From Halomarina oriensis (GTDB lineage: Archaea > Halobacteriota > Halobacteria > Halobacteriales > Haloarculaceae): a DNA stretch of 64,000 nucleotides. Shown here piece by piece: positions 50,815-62,737 of this stretch (the stretch's first letter is position 1; the number at the start of each line of letters is the position of its first letter). A program made the translations under genes and the position numbers. The DNA lies in assembly GCF_009791395.1 (NCBI RefSeq), contig NZ_WSZK01000015.1, forward strand, positions 1 through 64,000. Reading direction: 5' to 3'. The notes below the pieces were generated by a model that was given only the letters and a program-made list of their open reading frames with translations, had not been told where the DNA came from and made no database searches.

Positions 50815-51957
50815 ATGGACATCGCAGATATCGCGACTCAGGAGTTCGTCGAGGTCGACGCCGACCAGCGCCTCTCGAAGGTCCGCTCCATCTTCGAGCG
50901 GGAGAACCCGAAGGGCGTCATCGTCACCGACGACGGCGACTACAGCGGGGTCATCACCCAGCAGCAGTTGCTCCAGTCGCACATCGAGGACGACACGAAA
51001 GCCGGCGCGATGGTGAAGTCCGCGCCCAAGATAGAGCGAAACGCCGACGTCCGTGACGTCGCCCGGATGCTCGTCGAGGGCGACACCAAGGTCGCGCCCG
51101 TCTTCGAGGCGGGCGACCTCTGGGGTATCATCGACGCCGACGCCATCCTCCGCGCCGTCCTCGACAACCTCGACGTGCTGACGGTCGACCAGATATACAC
51201 GGACAACGTCGTGAGCATCACCGAGGACACCCACCTCGGCCGTGTCATCAACCTCCTGCGCGAGAACAGCGTCTCGCGACTGCCGGTCGTCAACGAGGAC
51301 GGCCAGCTCACCGGGATGGTGACGACCCACGACATCGTCGACGTGGCCGTCCGCAACATGGACAAGGCTACCCAGGGCGACCGTGCGGGCGACATCGAGC
51401 GCATCCTCGACCTGCCGGTGTACGACGAGATGTCGAGTCCCGTCAGCACCATCGACCTCGAAGACTCCGTCAAGGACGCCGTCGAGATGATGTTCGAGTA
51501 CGACTACGCCGGCCTCGTCGTCACGCCGGAGTACGACGACTCGCTGGTCGCGGGCATCCTCACCAAGACCGACGTACTCCGTGCGCTCACCTACACCGAG
51601 GAGGAGCATATGGACGTCCAGATCACGAACGTCGAAGTGCTGGACACCATCACCCGTGACGACATCCGCCAGTCCATCGAGCAGGTCGCAGAGAAGTACC
51701 AGGAGATGAGCGTCCAGCACGCTCACGTCCGCTTCCACCAGCACCGCGAGAAGCTCCGTGGCACCCCGCTCATCCAGTGTCAGATTCGCCTGCGCACCAC
51801 CCACGGCCAGGTCGCCGGGTCCGGCGAGGGCTACGGCGCGGAGTCGGCGTTCCGTGTCGCCCTCGACAAACTCGAACGCAACGTCGTCCAGATGAAGGGG
51901 ATGCGCTCCGACGAGGAGTACAAGGGTCAACTGCTCCGCAAACTGAACGAACTGTAA
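50815..51957 (+). CDS. Four-CBS-domain protein with ribosome-hibernation-like tail
   Basis: 380 residues. Four CBS repeats (about 1-58, 64-120, 123-190, 205-265) with signature endings GVITQQQLLQSH, GIIDADAILRAVL, GMVTTHDIVDVAV and GILTKTDVLRALT, forming an adenine-nucleotide sensor. The C-terminal ~100 residues (SVQHAHVRFHQHREKLRGTP, LIQCQIRLRTTHGQVAGSGE, GYGAESAFRVALDKLERNVV) resemble the beta-alpha pattern of S30AE/HPF ribosome hibernation factors. A nucleotide-sensing ribosome binder is an attractive inference. Confidence 0.75.
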   Translation: MDIADIATQEFVEVDADQRLSKVRSIFERENPKGVIVTDDGDYSGVITQQQLLQSHIEDDTKAGAMVKSAPKIERNADVRDVARMLVEGDTKVAPVFEAGDLWGIIDADAILRAVLDNLDVLTVDQIYTDNVVSITEDTHLGRVINLLRENSVSRLPVVNEDGQLTGMVTTHDIVDVAVRNMDKATQGDRAGDIERILDLPVYDEMSSPVSTIDLEDSVKDAVEMMFEYDYAGLVVTPEYDDSLVAGILTKTDVLRALTYTEEEHMDVQITNVEVLDTITRDDIRQSIEQVAEKYQEMSVQHAHVRFHQHREKLRGTPLIQCQIRLRTTHGQVAGSGEGYGAESAFRVALDKLERNVVQMKGMRSDEEYKGQLLRKLNEL

Positions 51958-52044
51958 GTCGAACCGCGACCACACGCGCGACGCATTTTATCGCTGACCC
52001 GAACAATCGGAACGAAGTTAACGGCGGCAGGTCTATCGACGGCT

Positions 52045-52335
52045 ATGGCTGTCGTCTCCGCCGCCCGCTACACGGTCAGCGCGCTCGAACTGACGCTCGC
52101 CCTCGGCCTGCTCGGCATCGCCGCCGTCCACGCGCTCATGGGCGTCCCTACCGCCTTCCTCCCCGCGGTCGGTGGCGTGGGCCTCCTCGGCGGTGCGCTC
52201 GCGCTCTCGCCCGTGGGACGTCGTCGGTTCCGGCAGCACGCGACGGCGCGGGACGACGTCCTGCTGTTCGTCGGGACGCTCGCCGTCGGGGCGCTCACGC
52301 TGGGCGGGTTCCTCGCGCTGGGCGTCGTCTTCTGA
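52045..52335 (+). CDS. Membrane protein (96 aa)
   Basis: Three hydrophobic segments (LELTLALGLLGIAAVHALMG, PTAFLPAVGGVGLLGGALAL, LLFVGTLAVGALTLGGFLAL) with a basic loop (PVGRRRFRQHATARDD). No family recognised. Confidence 0.65.
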   Translation: MAVVSAARYTVSALELTLALGLLGIAAVHALMGVPTAFLPAVGGVGLLGGALALSPVGRRRFRQHATARDDVLLFVGTLAVGALTLGGFLALGVVF

Positions 52336-52817
52336 CCGGCACTCGCAGCGTCGACCAACACAGACGCCGTGTCTCACGACAGCCACGACCGGCACACAAC
52401 GTCTCTCACGCGGGGTCACTCCGGTTCAGCTGTTACGTGTGCCGCGTGCCGCGTGTGTGTCACTGGACCCGGCCATCGTCGTGTGGTTGCCGATCAAACA
52501 CTGTAGCCGCCCAGAGGGTAGTGAGAAGTAGAGAGCCGCGGAGGCTGTCAGAGGCACGACGATGGCACATCGCAGGCTCTCGCACTCCGCTTACGCGAGA
52601 CTGAGACAGTCCCCACTCCTCAGCCCATCCGTAAGCAATCCGTCCGACTCACGGAGCCTGCATAACTGATTCCTTCGGTCCCGAAGCGACTTATTTGCAA
52701 TGAGGTAGCATACACACGTTCAGGAGTATCGTCGACTACGAACCGTACCGACCGCTTCCGGCGATATCAGTTCGCCTACCAGTTCACTTTAGCCGGTCCG
52801 TGACCGAGTATCGTAGT
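52336..52817. other. No gene seen; promoter of the HTH_10 gene at the right end
   Basis: This stretch has no supported reading frame. TCTCGC/GCGAGA (about 52589-52611) forms a short hairpin, and ACTTATTTGC (52689-52698) is AT-rich. Nothing else stands out. Confidence 0.5.
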
Positions 52818-53516
52818 ATGATAGTTATCGCCGACATCAGCGTCTCGGCGGACCAGTTTCCCCTCGGTCGGATTCTCGAGGCCTACCCGTCCGTCGAAAT
52901 CGAACTGGAACGCTTGGTCCCGCTGCAAGACGGCATCATCCCGTTGTTCTGGGTCTCCGACGGCGACTCGGCGGCTATCGAGGAGACGCTCAGAGACGAC
53001 CCGCTGACGAACTCCGTCACTCGGCTCACTCAGACCAACTCCAGAGTGCTGTTCGAAGTCGAGTGGGGGCCAGAGGTGAACGGGCTCGTGCAGGCGCTCT
53101 TGCGCTCCGACGCGCGCTTGCTGGCCGCCGAAGGGACCGCCGATATCTGGGACTTCCGGATCCAGTTCGACACACGGGCGGACATGGCACACTTTCGCAG
53201 GCTGTGCACCGACGCGGAGATCTCGCTCACGCTCCGGCGACTCTACAACCCGATGCTCCCCGAGGAGAGTGGCGCGCTCTCCAACGAACAGTACGAGGCG
53301 CTCGTGACCGCGTTCAGGGCAGGATACTTCGAGGTTCCCCGCGCGAGCAAGATGAGCGACCTCGCGGCCGGGTTCGGAGTGAGCGACAGCGCGTTCTCCC
53401 AGCGCATCCGCCGGGGCATCTCCTCGCTCATCGCCGAGACGCTCATGCCCGAGTTCGGCCACCGTGGCCAGCGCGCCGATCCAGTGTCGTGGAACGTCGA
53501 CACCGACAATCGCTGA
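52818..53516 (+). CDS. Bat-type HTH_10 transcriptional regulator
   Basis: 232 residues, ATG 52818. N-terminal ~150 residues are a bacterio-opsin activator sensing domain (MIVIADISVSADQFPLGRIL, EAYPSVEIELERLVPLQDGI). The C-terminal HTH_10 is NEQYEALVTAFRAGYFEVPR, ASKMSDLAAGFGVSDSAFSQ, RIRRGISSLI. Such regulators respond to light, oxygen or redox in haloarchaea. A DUF7344 regulator follows after 100 bp. Confidence 0.88.
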   Translation: MIVIADISVSADQFPLGRILEAYPSVEIELERLVPLQDGIIPLFWVSDGDSAAIEETLRDDPLTNSVTRLTQTNSRVLFEVEWGPEVNGLVQALLRSDARLLAAEGTADIWDFRIQFDTRADMAHFRRLCTDAEISLTLRRLYNPMLPEESGALSNEQYEALVTAFRAGYFEVPRASKMSDLAAGFGVSDSAFSQRIRRGISSLIAETLMPEFGHRGQRADPVSWNVDTDNR

Positions 53517-53615
53517 CCGTCAGCCAGGGTTCACTTCGCAGTTGAAGTTTGGAACCCCACTGATTGCTTGCTACCGAAGGTAAGCTATGTACGGCTAGGG
53601 TGGTGACTCTCTCCT

Positions 53616-53978
53616 ATGGAGTCCGACGAACACGTGTCGGTCGACGATATCTTCGAGGGGCTGAGTCACAACCGACGACGGCTCGCGCTCCAGTACTTCA
53701 AGCAGTACGAGAACCCCATCGAACTCGACGACCTCGCCGAGCGAATCGCCCGCTGGGAACAGACCCCCACAGCAGTTCCCGCCGAGGTAGAGGTCGAAGC
53801 CGTCCGAACGGCGTTGCACAGGACTCACCTGCCGAAACTGGACGAACTGGGGTTCATCGAGTACCAGTCCGAGCGTGAGGCGATTCTCACGAACAACGCT
53901 CGCATCACTGCTGCGATGGAGAACGCCATCATCGTCGTCGGGTTCCTGTACGACGAACCGGCTGGTGACGACGACTGA
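53616..53978 (+). CDS. DUF7344-type winged-helix protein (120 aa)
   Basis: VDDIFEGLSHNRRRLALQYF, KQYENPIELDDLAERIARWE, AVRTALHRTHLPKLDELGFI, EYQSEREAILTNNARITAAM. The opening and the LHRTHLPKLDELGFIEY segment are typical of the haloarchaeal DUF7344 family. Likely DNA-binding. Downstream of the HTH_10 gene. Confidence 0.8.
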   Translation: MESDEHVSVDDIFEGLSHNRRRLALQYFKQYENPIELDDLAERIARWEQTPTAVPAEVEVEAVRTALHRTHLPKLDELGFIEYQSEREAILTNNARITAAMENAIIVVGFLYDEPAGDDD

Positions 53979-54698
53979 CGCAAGTCGGAACCGCTCGTAG
54001 AGCCCAGTCACGGCTACTCCCGATACCTGACTGTCAGGGCTGGCGTGGGAAAGTTAGACCAGTAGCCACTTCGTCGTCGAACGTGACGACGGCTCACTCC
54101 TTCGGAAGTACGTCGGAGGCACCCGAGACACGACCGTCGTCAGGAACCGCCACTACTGGGCGGTACTCACCCACCTGCTAGCCGTCCCGACGGTCGATGG
54201 TCGGGGCGTATGCGTTCCTCCCCACCGGAACGCGCTTTTTGTCTGGCAACATCAGTCGCTCACGGGTTGATTCGAGTGGGTTGAGAATGGGGGGTCGCGT
54301 CGGGGTCCCCACCGAGACATGTCAGAGGCACGGTTCCCCACCTGCTGCTGAACAGCACCGACGCGGTTCCTCGCTCGGAGCGTTGCGAGAACGCACTCTA
54401 CAACTCATCCACCTTCGTGAGCGAGTAAATACGACAACACCCGTCCGACAGATAGTCGCTCCCTTCGACACCGAACGACGTGTTATAGTGTCAGGTAAGC
54501 AACCGAACATCGAGGGTGTCAGACAATACGAACAGTCTCGGAGCACGTCGTCAGTGGTTGTCTGGTTGCGTCCTCTCTCGGTAGACCTACGCACTCCGTC
54601 TGACGACGCCGGCACCCCGCGACGGGAGTGGTTCCGGCGCGATGGCCGTCCACGAGAACTCGTGTCCGGGGTTTCGAGACCGACTGTCGACGCCCTCG
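53979..54698. other. 720 bp without a supported gene
   Basis: A plus-strand frame at 54197-54754 is Arg/Ser-rich, out of line with haloarchaeal composition, and overlaps the end of the malic enzyme gene. A short plus-strand frame ending near 54427 (ERCENALYNSSTFVSE) looks protein-like but has no start. CCTGACTGTCAGG at 54027-54039 is a short hairpin. It may hold a decayed gene. Confidence 0.45.
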
Positions 54699-56969
<2,271 letters not shown>

Positions 56970-57091
56970 ACCCGCATCCGCGACAGGCGGGAGCAAAAAG
57001 CTATCCGAGGGACGGCCGAGATGTGTGAATCGTCACCGTGCCCCATCCCGCGAACGGTGGGGGTAAGTGCGTCCGGTCCGCAGATCGAAGT

Positions 57092-57919
57092 ATGGAGTCA
57101 CGGTTTCGGACCCTCACCGCCCTCTCGGCCGGTCTGACGTTCGTGCTGGTCCTCCTCGGCGTCTACACGGCCGCGGCGGGTGCGGGCCTGACGTGCAACG
57201 CGCGGTGGCCGCTGTGTGACGGCGCGGTGTTCGGCCTGTTCCCGGCGAACTGGCCGAGTTTCATCGAGTGGTTCCACCGCCTCGTCGCCATGGTGACCGG
57301 GTTCGTCATCCTCGGAACGACGGTCGAAGCGTTCCGCGGCGCGGCCGGTCGGAAGACGAAGGGCGCACTGGCGCTGGCGACGCTGTTCCTGCCGGCCCAG
57401 ATCGTTCTGGGTGCGCTCACCGTCACGCAGTACGAGTGGGCCGTCCTCACCGCCCACTTCGTGACGGCGACGACCATCTTCGCGGGCGTCGTCCTCGCGG
57501 CGCTGTGGGTACGTGAGAGCGGTGTGACGACCCGCCGCCTCCGACTGACGACGCTCGCGTTGCCCGTCACCATCGGCGCGATGGTCGCTCTCAACCCGCG
57601 GACGTTCGTCGCCTACACCCCGCCGATGCAGGTAGCGTACTACGCCGTCGGACAGGCCGCGTTCGCCGGGGCGCTGGCGCTGGTCGTCTGGGCCGGACGG
57701 GCGGGCACGACCGCTCGCCTCCGCCTGCCGGCCCTCGGCTGTTCGGCGCTCCTGTTCGGCCTGCTCGTCGTCGGGCGACAGGTGTACGGCGTGACGGGCC
57801 AGTACCTCTCGCTGACCGCGACGGCGCTCGCACTGGGACTCGCTCTCCTCGGCTGGTGGCTGGTCAGGAACGCCGACGCCGGACGCGGGCGGAGTCGCGG
57901 CGTCCCGTCGGACGACTGA
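57092..57919 (+). CDS. ctaA: Heme A synthase, CtaA/COX15
   Basis: 275 residues with eight hydrophobic helices. Oxidises heme O to heme A for cytochrome c oxidase. AGLTCNARWPLCDGAVFGLF, WPSFIEWFHRLVAMVTGFVI with heme His, QIVLGALTVTQYEWAVLTAH with a second His. The CNARWPLC cysteine pair of group-1 archaeal forms is present. The corresponding late helices have a weak His pattern, as in short archaeal forms. ATG 57092 is preferred. Confidence 0.9.
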   Translation: MESRFRTLTALSAGLTFVLVLLGVYTAAAGAGLTCNARWPLCDGAVFGLFPANWPSFIEWFHRLVAMVTGFVILGTTVEAFRGAAGRKTKGALALATLFLPAQIVLGALTVTQYEWAVLTAHFVTATTIFAGVVLAALWVRESGVTTRRLRLTTLALPVTIGAMVALNPRTFVAYTPPMQVAYYAVGQAAFAGALALVVWAGRAGTTARLRLPALGCSALLFGLLVVGRQVYGVTGQYLSLTATALALGLALLGWWLVRNADAGRGRSRGVPSDD

Positions 57920-57979
57920 ACGCAAAACCTGCCCGTTCTCGCCGCAAGCTTAAAACCGAAATCCGACGCAAGGGAAGGT

Positions 57980-58909
57980 ATGAGCGACAAATCGTCGATA
58001 GACCGCCGTGCGTACCTCACCGCCGTCGGATCGGGGTCGGTCGCCGCACTCGCTGGCTGTCTCGGTGAACCCGACGCCGAGAACGACACCGCCGGCGGTG
58101 GCGACGGTGACGGCAACGACTCGATGGGCAACGACTCGGGCAGTGGGGACGGCGAGGAGCAGGCCATCGTCGCCGGCACCGCGCCGGGGTTCCCGCCGTT
58201 CGAGATCAAACAGGACGGCGAACTGACCGGCTTCGACGTCGAACTGCTCGAAGCGGTCGTCGAGGCCGCACCGGGCTACACGTTCGACCGCTGGTCGGAG
58301 TTCGAGTTCGACTCGCTCATCCCCGCACTCACCGGCGGCGACATCGACGTCATCGCCGCGGCGATGACCATCACCGAGGAGCGCAGACAGACCATCGCGT
58401 TCACCGACGCCTACTACGAGGCCGACCAGTCCATCCTCGTCCGTGCGGACGGTGACTTCCAGCCCACGGAACTCGGTGACCTCGCGGGCCGTCCCATCGG
58501 TGCCCAGACCGGGACGACCGGCGAAGGCGTCATCCGGAGCGAACTCATCGAGACGGGCGACCTCTCGGAGTCGAACTACAACGGCTACGGCAACTACACG
58601 CTCGCGGTGCAGGACCTGGAGAACGGCAACATCGACGCCATCGTCATCGACAAACCGGTCGCCGAGACGTTCGCCAGCGAGCGCGACGTCGAGGTGGCGT
58701 TCACCTACGAGACCGGCGAGGAGTACGGGTTCGGCATCCGGCAGGACGCGGGCGACATCCAGAGCGCGCTCAACGAGGGACTGGCGACCGTCGAAGAGGA
58801 CGGCACCTACGAAGAGCTCCGCAACGAGTGGTTCAGCAGCGAGTCGACGACGACCGAGTCGGGGGGCAACGAGTCTGCGGGGACCGAGTCCACGAGCACC
58901 GAGTCGTAG
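57980..58909 (+). CDS. Amino-acid ABC transporter substrate-binding lipoprotein
   Basis: 309 residues. SIDRRAYLTAVGSGSVAALA ends at Cys27 (lipobox LAGC after a double Arg), a Tat lipoprotein of the outer face. An acidic linker leads to the SBP_bac_3 fold: IVAGTAPGFPPFEIKQDGEL, TGFDVELLEAVVEAAPGYTF, IPALTGGDIDVIAAAMTITE, GAQTGTTGEGVIRSELIETG, DAIVIDKPVAETFAS. The tail is again acidic (ESGGNESAGTES). Followed without a gap by the permease gene (stop 58909, ATG 58910). Confidence 0.93.
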   Translation: MSDKSSIDRRAYLTAVGSGSVAALAGCLGEPDAENDTAGGGDGDGNDSMGNDSGSGDGEEQAIVAGTAPGFPPFEIKQDGELTGFDVELLEAVVEAAPGYTFDRWSEFEFDSLIPALTGGDIDVIAAAMTITEERRQTIAFTDAYYEADQSILVRADGDFQPTELGDLAGRPIGAQTGTTGEGVIRSELIETGDLSESNYNGYGNYTLAVQDLENGNIDAIVIDKPVAETFASERDVEVAFTYETGEEYGFGIRQDAGDIQSALNEGLATVEEDGTYEELRNEWFSSESTTTESGGNESAGTESTSTES

Positions 58910-59695
58910 ATGGTCCTCTCGTCGGCGTCTCCGCTCGTCTTCGACCCCATCGCCGCCCAGGCGCTCCCGCTGGAGTGGCTCCCGCCGGACTGGCAGTTCG
59001 TCGTCCGGAACTGGGACTACCTGGCGGGGGGCCTCGGCGTCACCATCGTCCTGACGGCGACGAGCATCCTGCTCGGCTTCCTCGCGGGCTTCCCGATGGG
59101 GGCCATCGAGGTATACGGCAGCGGGCCGCTCAAGCGACTCGTCTCGACCGTCGGCGTCGTCCTCCGGGCGATTCCCATCGTGGTCATCCTCGTGTTCATG
59201 TTCTTCGTCGCCCCCATCCCGTTCCCGAGCGGCGAGTTCGGCATGTGGCTCCCCGGTATCGGGTCGTTCGACATCGGCTTGAGCGCCTTCGCCGCCGCGA
59301 CGGTCGGTCTCGGCCTCCGGTCGGCGGCGTACCAGGCGCAGATATTCCGCGGGGCACTCCAGAGCGTCAGCGGCGGGCAGATGGAGGCCGCCCGCTCGGT
59401 GGGCATGAGCAAGCTCCAGGCCATCCGCCACGTCATCATGCCACAGGCGCTCCGCCGGTCGATTCCGGGCTTCCAGAACGAGTTCACGATCGTCCTCAAG
59501 GACACCTCCGTCGCGTTCGCCATCGGGCTGGCCGAACTGCTCAAACGCAGCTACGACCTGTTCGTCGAGTCGACGACGGCCGTCCTCGAGGTCATCCTGT
59601 TCATCAGCATCCTGTATTTCATCATGACGTTCGTCACCAACCGCACGCTGGATTACCTCGGAGAGTACTACGCCATCCCCGGAGGTGAGGGATGA
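58910..59695 (+). CDS. Amino-acid ABC transporter permease (first)
   Basis: 261 residues. Hydrophobic segments DYLAGGLGVTIVLTATSILL, VVLRAIPIVVILVFMFFVAP and ILFISILYFIMTFVTNRTLD. The EAA-type loop EAARSVGMSKLQAIRHVIMP QALRRSIPG couples to the ATPase. Starts directly after the lipoprotein gene and ends with ATGA overlap to the ATPase. Confidence 0.93.
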   Translation: MVLSSASPLVFDPIAAQALPLEWLPPDWQFVVRNWDYLAGGLGVTIVLTATSILLGFLAGFPMGAIEVYGSGPLKRLVSTVGVVLRAIPIVVILVFMFFVAPIPFPSGEFGMWLPGIGSFDIGLSAFAAATVGLGLRSAAYQAQIFRGALQSVSGGQMEAARSVGMSKLQAIRHVIMPQALRRSIPGFQNEFTIVLKDTSVAFAIGLAELLKRSYDLFVESTTAVLEVILFISILYFIMTFVTNRTLDYLGEYYAIPGGEG

Positions 59696-60507
59696 GCGAA
59701 CGAACCGACGGCCGGGGAGACGTGAGCGAGCCGTCGAGTACGGCAGAGGACGGCCGTTCGGCGGGCGACCCGCTGCTCCGCGTCGAGAACCTCCAGAAGT
59801 CCTACGGCGACGAGACGGTGCTCCGTGGCATCGACTTCGACCTCGACAGACGCGACGTGGAGGTCATCATCGGCCCCTCCGGGTCCGGGAAGTCGACGAT
59901 GCTCCGCTGTGTCAACCGTCTCACCGAGTTCCAGGGCGGGACCATCTCCCTCGACGGCGAGTCGGTGATGGCGATGAACGAGAACGAACTCCGACGGCGC
60001 GTCGGGATGGTGTTCCAGGACATCAACCTGTTCGCCCACCTCACGGCGCTGGAGAACGTCACCCTCGGCCTGCGGAAGGTCCTCGACATGAGCAAGGGCG
60101 ACGCCGAGGACAAGGCGATGAGCCAGCTCGAACGGGTCGGACTGGCCCCGCAGGCCGCCTCCTACCCGGCGGAGCTCTCGGGGGGGCAGAAACAGCGCGT
60201 CGGCATCGCTCGCGCGCTGGCGATGGACCCCGAACTGCTCCTGTTCGACGAGCCGACGAGCGCGCTCGACCCCGAACTCGTCGGGGAGGTGCTGGAGGTG
60301 ATGCGTGACCTCGCCGACGGCGGGATGACGATGCTCGTCGTCACCCACGAGATGGGGTTCGCTCGCCGGGCCGCGTCGTCGCTGATGTTCCTCGACGAGG
60401 GGAAGATCGTCGAACGAGGGCCACCGGAACAGCTGTTCGACAGTCCCGAGCGCGACCGGACGAGGGAGTTCCTCGCCCGGTTGACGACCATCTCCGAGGA
60501 GGCCTGA
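59692..60507 (+). CDS. Amino-acid ABC transporter ATP-binding protein
   Basis: 271 residues. Walker A GPSGSGKSTMLRCVNRLTEF, Q loop GMVFQDINLFAHLTALENV, signature ELSGGQKQRVGIARALAMDP, Walker B ELLLFDEPTSALDPELVGEV, H loop VVTHEMGFARRAASSLMFLD. An acidic/Gly N-terminal extension (SERTDGRGDVSEPSSTAEDG) is haloarchaeal. GlnQ-type energy module for both permeases. Confidence 0.95.
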   Translation: MSERTDGRGDVSEPSSTAEDGRSAGDPLLRVENLQKSYGDETVLRGIDFDLDRRDVEVIIGPSGSGKSTMLRCVNRLTEFQGGTISLDGESVMAMNENELRRRVGMVFQDINLFAHLTALENVTLGLRKVLDMSKGDAEDKAMSQLERVGLAPQAASYPAELSGGQKQRVGIARALAMDPELLLFDEPTSALDPELVGEVLEVMRDLADGGMTMLVVTHEMGFARRAASSLMFLDEGKIVERGPPEQLFDSPERDRTREFLARLTTISEEA

Positions 60508-60529
60508 GCGCGATGGACGTGATGCGCCG

Positions 60530-61519
60530 ATGAGCGGGGAGCGGTCGACGGCTCGGCAGGCGCTCTCGAACGCGGGCCGCCAGCTACCCGCCGGTCGGTC
60601 CCTCGGCCTCGCCGTCGGTGCGCTGTTCTGGTGCTGGCTGGTCGTCCGCTGGGTCGCCATCTGGCTCGGCAGCAAGGAGCCGTTCTTCCCGGCGACGTTC
60701 TTCGAGGGACTGGCCACCGGCTTTCGCAACGACGGCCTCGTCATGCAACAGACCGGTGGGGCGCTCGCTCCCGTCCTCGACTTCGTCGCCGGGGTCTGGT
60801 TTCTCTTCTCCGACCTCGCGGGGTTCGTCGCGTTCGGCGTCGAGTACCTGCCCGAACTCGCGGAGGGCGCGTGGCTCACCGTCGTCCTCACCGTCACGGG
60901 TATCCTGTTCGGTCTGGTCATCGCCGTCCCGCTGAGCGTCGCTCGCGTCTACGGCGGCCCCGTCACCCGCGGACTGTCGCTGGGCTACATCGAACTGCTC
61001 CGGGGGACGCCGCTGCTCGCCCAACTGTTCGTCCTCTACTTCGGGCTGAACCTCTCACAGTACTTCCGGGGGTTCACGTTCGGCGTGCTCCCCTCGGCGG
61101 CCGTCTGGGTCGCTATCGTGGGGTTCACGGTCAACTCCGCGGCGTATCAAGCCGAGTACATCCGTGCCGCACTCGAATCGGTCGAGTCCGGCCAGTTGAC
61201 GGCGGCACGCGCCATCGGCCTCTCACGGACCGAGGGCATCCGCCACGTCGTCTTGCCACAGGGTCTTCGCTACGCGATTCCGGGGTGGACGAACGAACTC
61301 ATCTACCTCATCAAGTACTCCTCGCTGGCGGCGTTCATCACCGTCGTCGAACTGTTCGAGTCGGGGCGCATCATCGCCAGCGACACGTTCGCCTACCTGA
61401 ACATCTACGGGATGCTCGCGCTGTTCTATCTGGCGCTCGTCCTCTCGGCCACCCTGTTCATGGGCTGGGTCGAGAACCGGGTGGCGATTCCGGGTCTCGG
61501 CGTCCGCGACGGGCGCTGA
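60530..61519 (+). CDS. Amino-acid ABC transporter permease (second)
   Basis: 329 residues, ATG 60530. Longer N-terminus with an extra hydrophobic segment (LGLAVGALFWCWLVVRWVAI) before the core (GAWLTVVLTVTGILFGLVIA, LLRGTPLLAQLFVLYFGLNL). EAA loop AARAIGLSRTEGIRHVVLPQ GLRYAIPGW. Together with 58910-59695 it makes the heterodimeric permease of a polar amino acid importer. Confidence 0.93.
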   Translation: MSGERSTARQALSNAGRQLPAGRSLGLAVGALFWCWLVVRWVAIWLGSKEPFFPATFFEGLATGFRNDGLVMQQTGGALAPVLDFVAGVWFLFSDLAGFVAFGVEYLPELAEGAWLTVVLTVTGILFGLVIAVPLSVARVYGGPVTRGLSLGYIELLRGTPLLAQLFVLYFGLNLSQYFRGFTFGVLPSAAVWVAIVGFTVNSAAYQAEYIRAALESVESGQLTAARAIGLSRTEGIRHVVLPQGLRYAIPGWTNELIYLIKYSSLAAFITVVELFESGRIIASDTFAYLNIYGMLALFYLALVLSATLFMGWVENRVAIPGLGVRDGR

Positions 61520-61525
61520 GGGGAC

Positions 61526-62587
61526 TCAGAACTCGGTGACGACTTCGACGCCGACCGTCTCGAAGTCGGTCATCGCCGCGAGTCGTTCCGGAACGTCGTC
61601 CAGCGGCACCTCCCTCGTGACCAGCGCGCCGGGGTCCAGTCGGTCACCCGCCACGAGCGACAGCACCTCGTCGTAGCGGGTCGGCGGCATCCCTCGTGCG
61701 CCGAGTATCGACAGTTCGCGACCGGCGATGGCGTCGGTCGGCAGGGGAATCTCACCGTGGTCGTCGTCGCCGGTCAACCCCACTTGGAGGTAGCGACCCG
61801 CTCTCCGGAGGCCGGCGATGGCGTCACGAGCGGTGGTTCGGCTGCCGAGGGCGTCCATCGCGACGTGTGCGCCACCGTCGGTCGCCTCGCGGACGGCCGT
61901 TGCGGTGTCCTCCACCGTGCTCGCGTCGACCGTCGCGTCCGCACCCAACTCACGGGCTTTCGCCAGCGGTGCCTCGCGCACGTCGATGGCGACGACCCGA
62001 GCACCCAGTGCGCGGGCGACCTGCACCGCGGAGAGACCGACGCCGCCACAGCCATGGACCGCCAGCCACTCGCCCGCACCGATGGCCGCGCGGTGTTCGA
62101 GCGCGTGGAACGCGGTGACGTAGCGACAGCCGAGGGCGGCCATCGCCGTCGGAGAGACGCTCTCGGGTAACGGAACGAGGTTGTAGTCCGCGGCGGGGAC
62201 GGCGACGAACTCCGCGAACGCGCCCGGTGCGTCGGCCTCGAAGCCCAGTGCCGTGCCGTTCGGGCAGACGTTGCCTCGGCCCGAGTGACAGTACGAACAG
62301 GTGCCGTCACCGAGGCAGAACGGGACGGCCACTCGGTCGCCCTCCGCGATGGTCTGGACGTCCGCGCCGACGTCGACGACGTGTCCGGCGGGTTCGTGGC
62401 CGAGCACCTGCCCTCGTGGCACGCGGTCGTCCACCCAGTCGCCGTGACCCTGCCACGCGTGCCAGTCCGAGCGACAGATGCCGCAGGCTTCCACCTCGAC
62501 GACGACCCCGTCCGGAGGTGCGGTCGGTCGGTCGCGCTCCTCGATTTCGAGCGGTTCGCCGTACTCCCGGACGACTGCGGCGCGCAT
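61526..62587 (-). CDS. Zinc-dependent alcohol dehydrogenase family protein
   Basis: 353 residues. GICRSDWHAWQGHGDW holds the catalytic zinc Cys, GHEPAGHVVDVGADVQTIAE the zinc His/Glu, CSYCHSGRGNVCPNG three of the structural zinc ligands, and LAVHGCGGVGLSAVQVARAL the NAD-binding Rossmann motif. Oxidises a primary or secondary alcohol, or reduces an aldehyde; substrate unknown. ATG 62587. Convergent with the transporter. Confidence 0.92.
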   Translation of the reverse strand: MRAAVVREYGEPLEIEERDRPTAPPDGVVVEVEACGICRSDWHAWQGHGDWVDDRVPRGQVLGHEPAGHVVDVGADVQTIAEGDRVAVPFCLGDGTCSYCHSGRGNVCPNGTALGFEADAPGAFAEFVAVPAADYNLVPLPESVSPTAMAALGCRYVTAFHALEHRAAIGAGEWLAVHGCGGVGLSAVQVARALGARVVAIDVREAPLAKARELGADATVDASTVEDTATAVREATDGGAHVAMDALGSRTTARDAIAGLRRAGRYLQVGLTGDDDHGEIPLPTDAIAGRELSILGARGMPPTRYDEVLSLVAGDRLDPGALVTREVPLDDVPERLAAMTDFETVGVEVVTEF

Positions 62588-62737
62588 GGTCGCGGTTCGT
62601 AGGGGTGGTGGTTAACTGTCCCTGCGTGCCTCGCGGTCGCTCTGGCGTCGCTACCATCGAGAGACTGGCGACCGTCGCGCGACCGTTCCGATATGTGACA
62701 TATGTCGTAGCCGCTCTGTTCGGTTCTGTTTCCCTCT

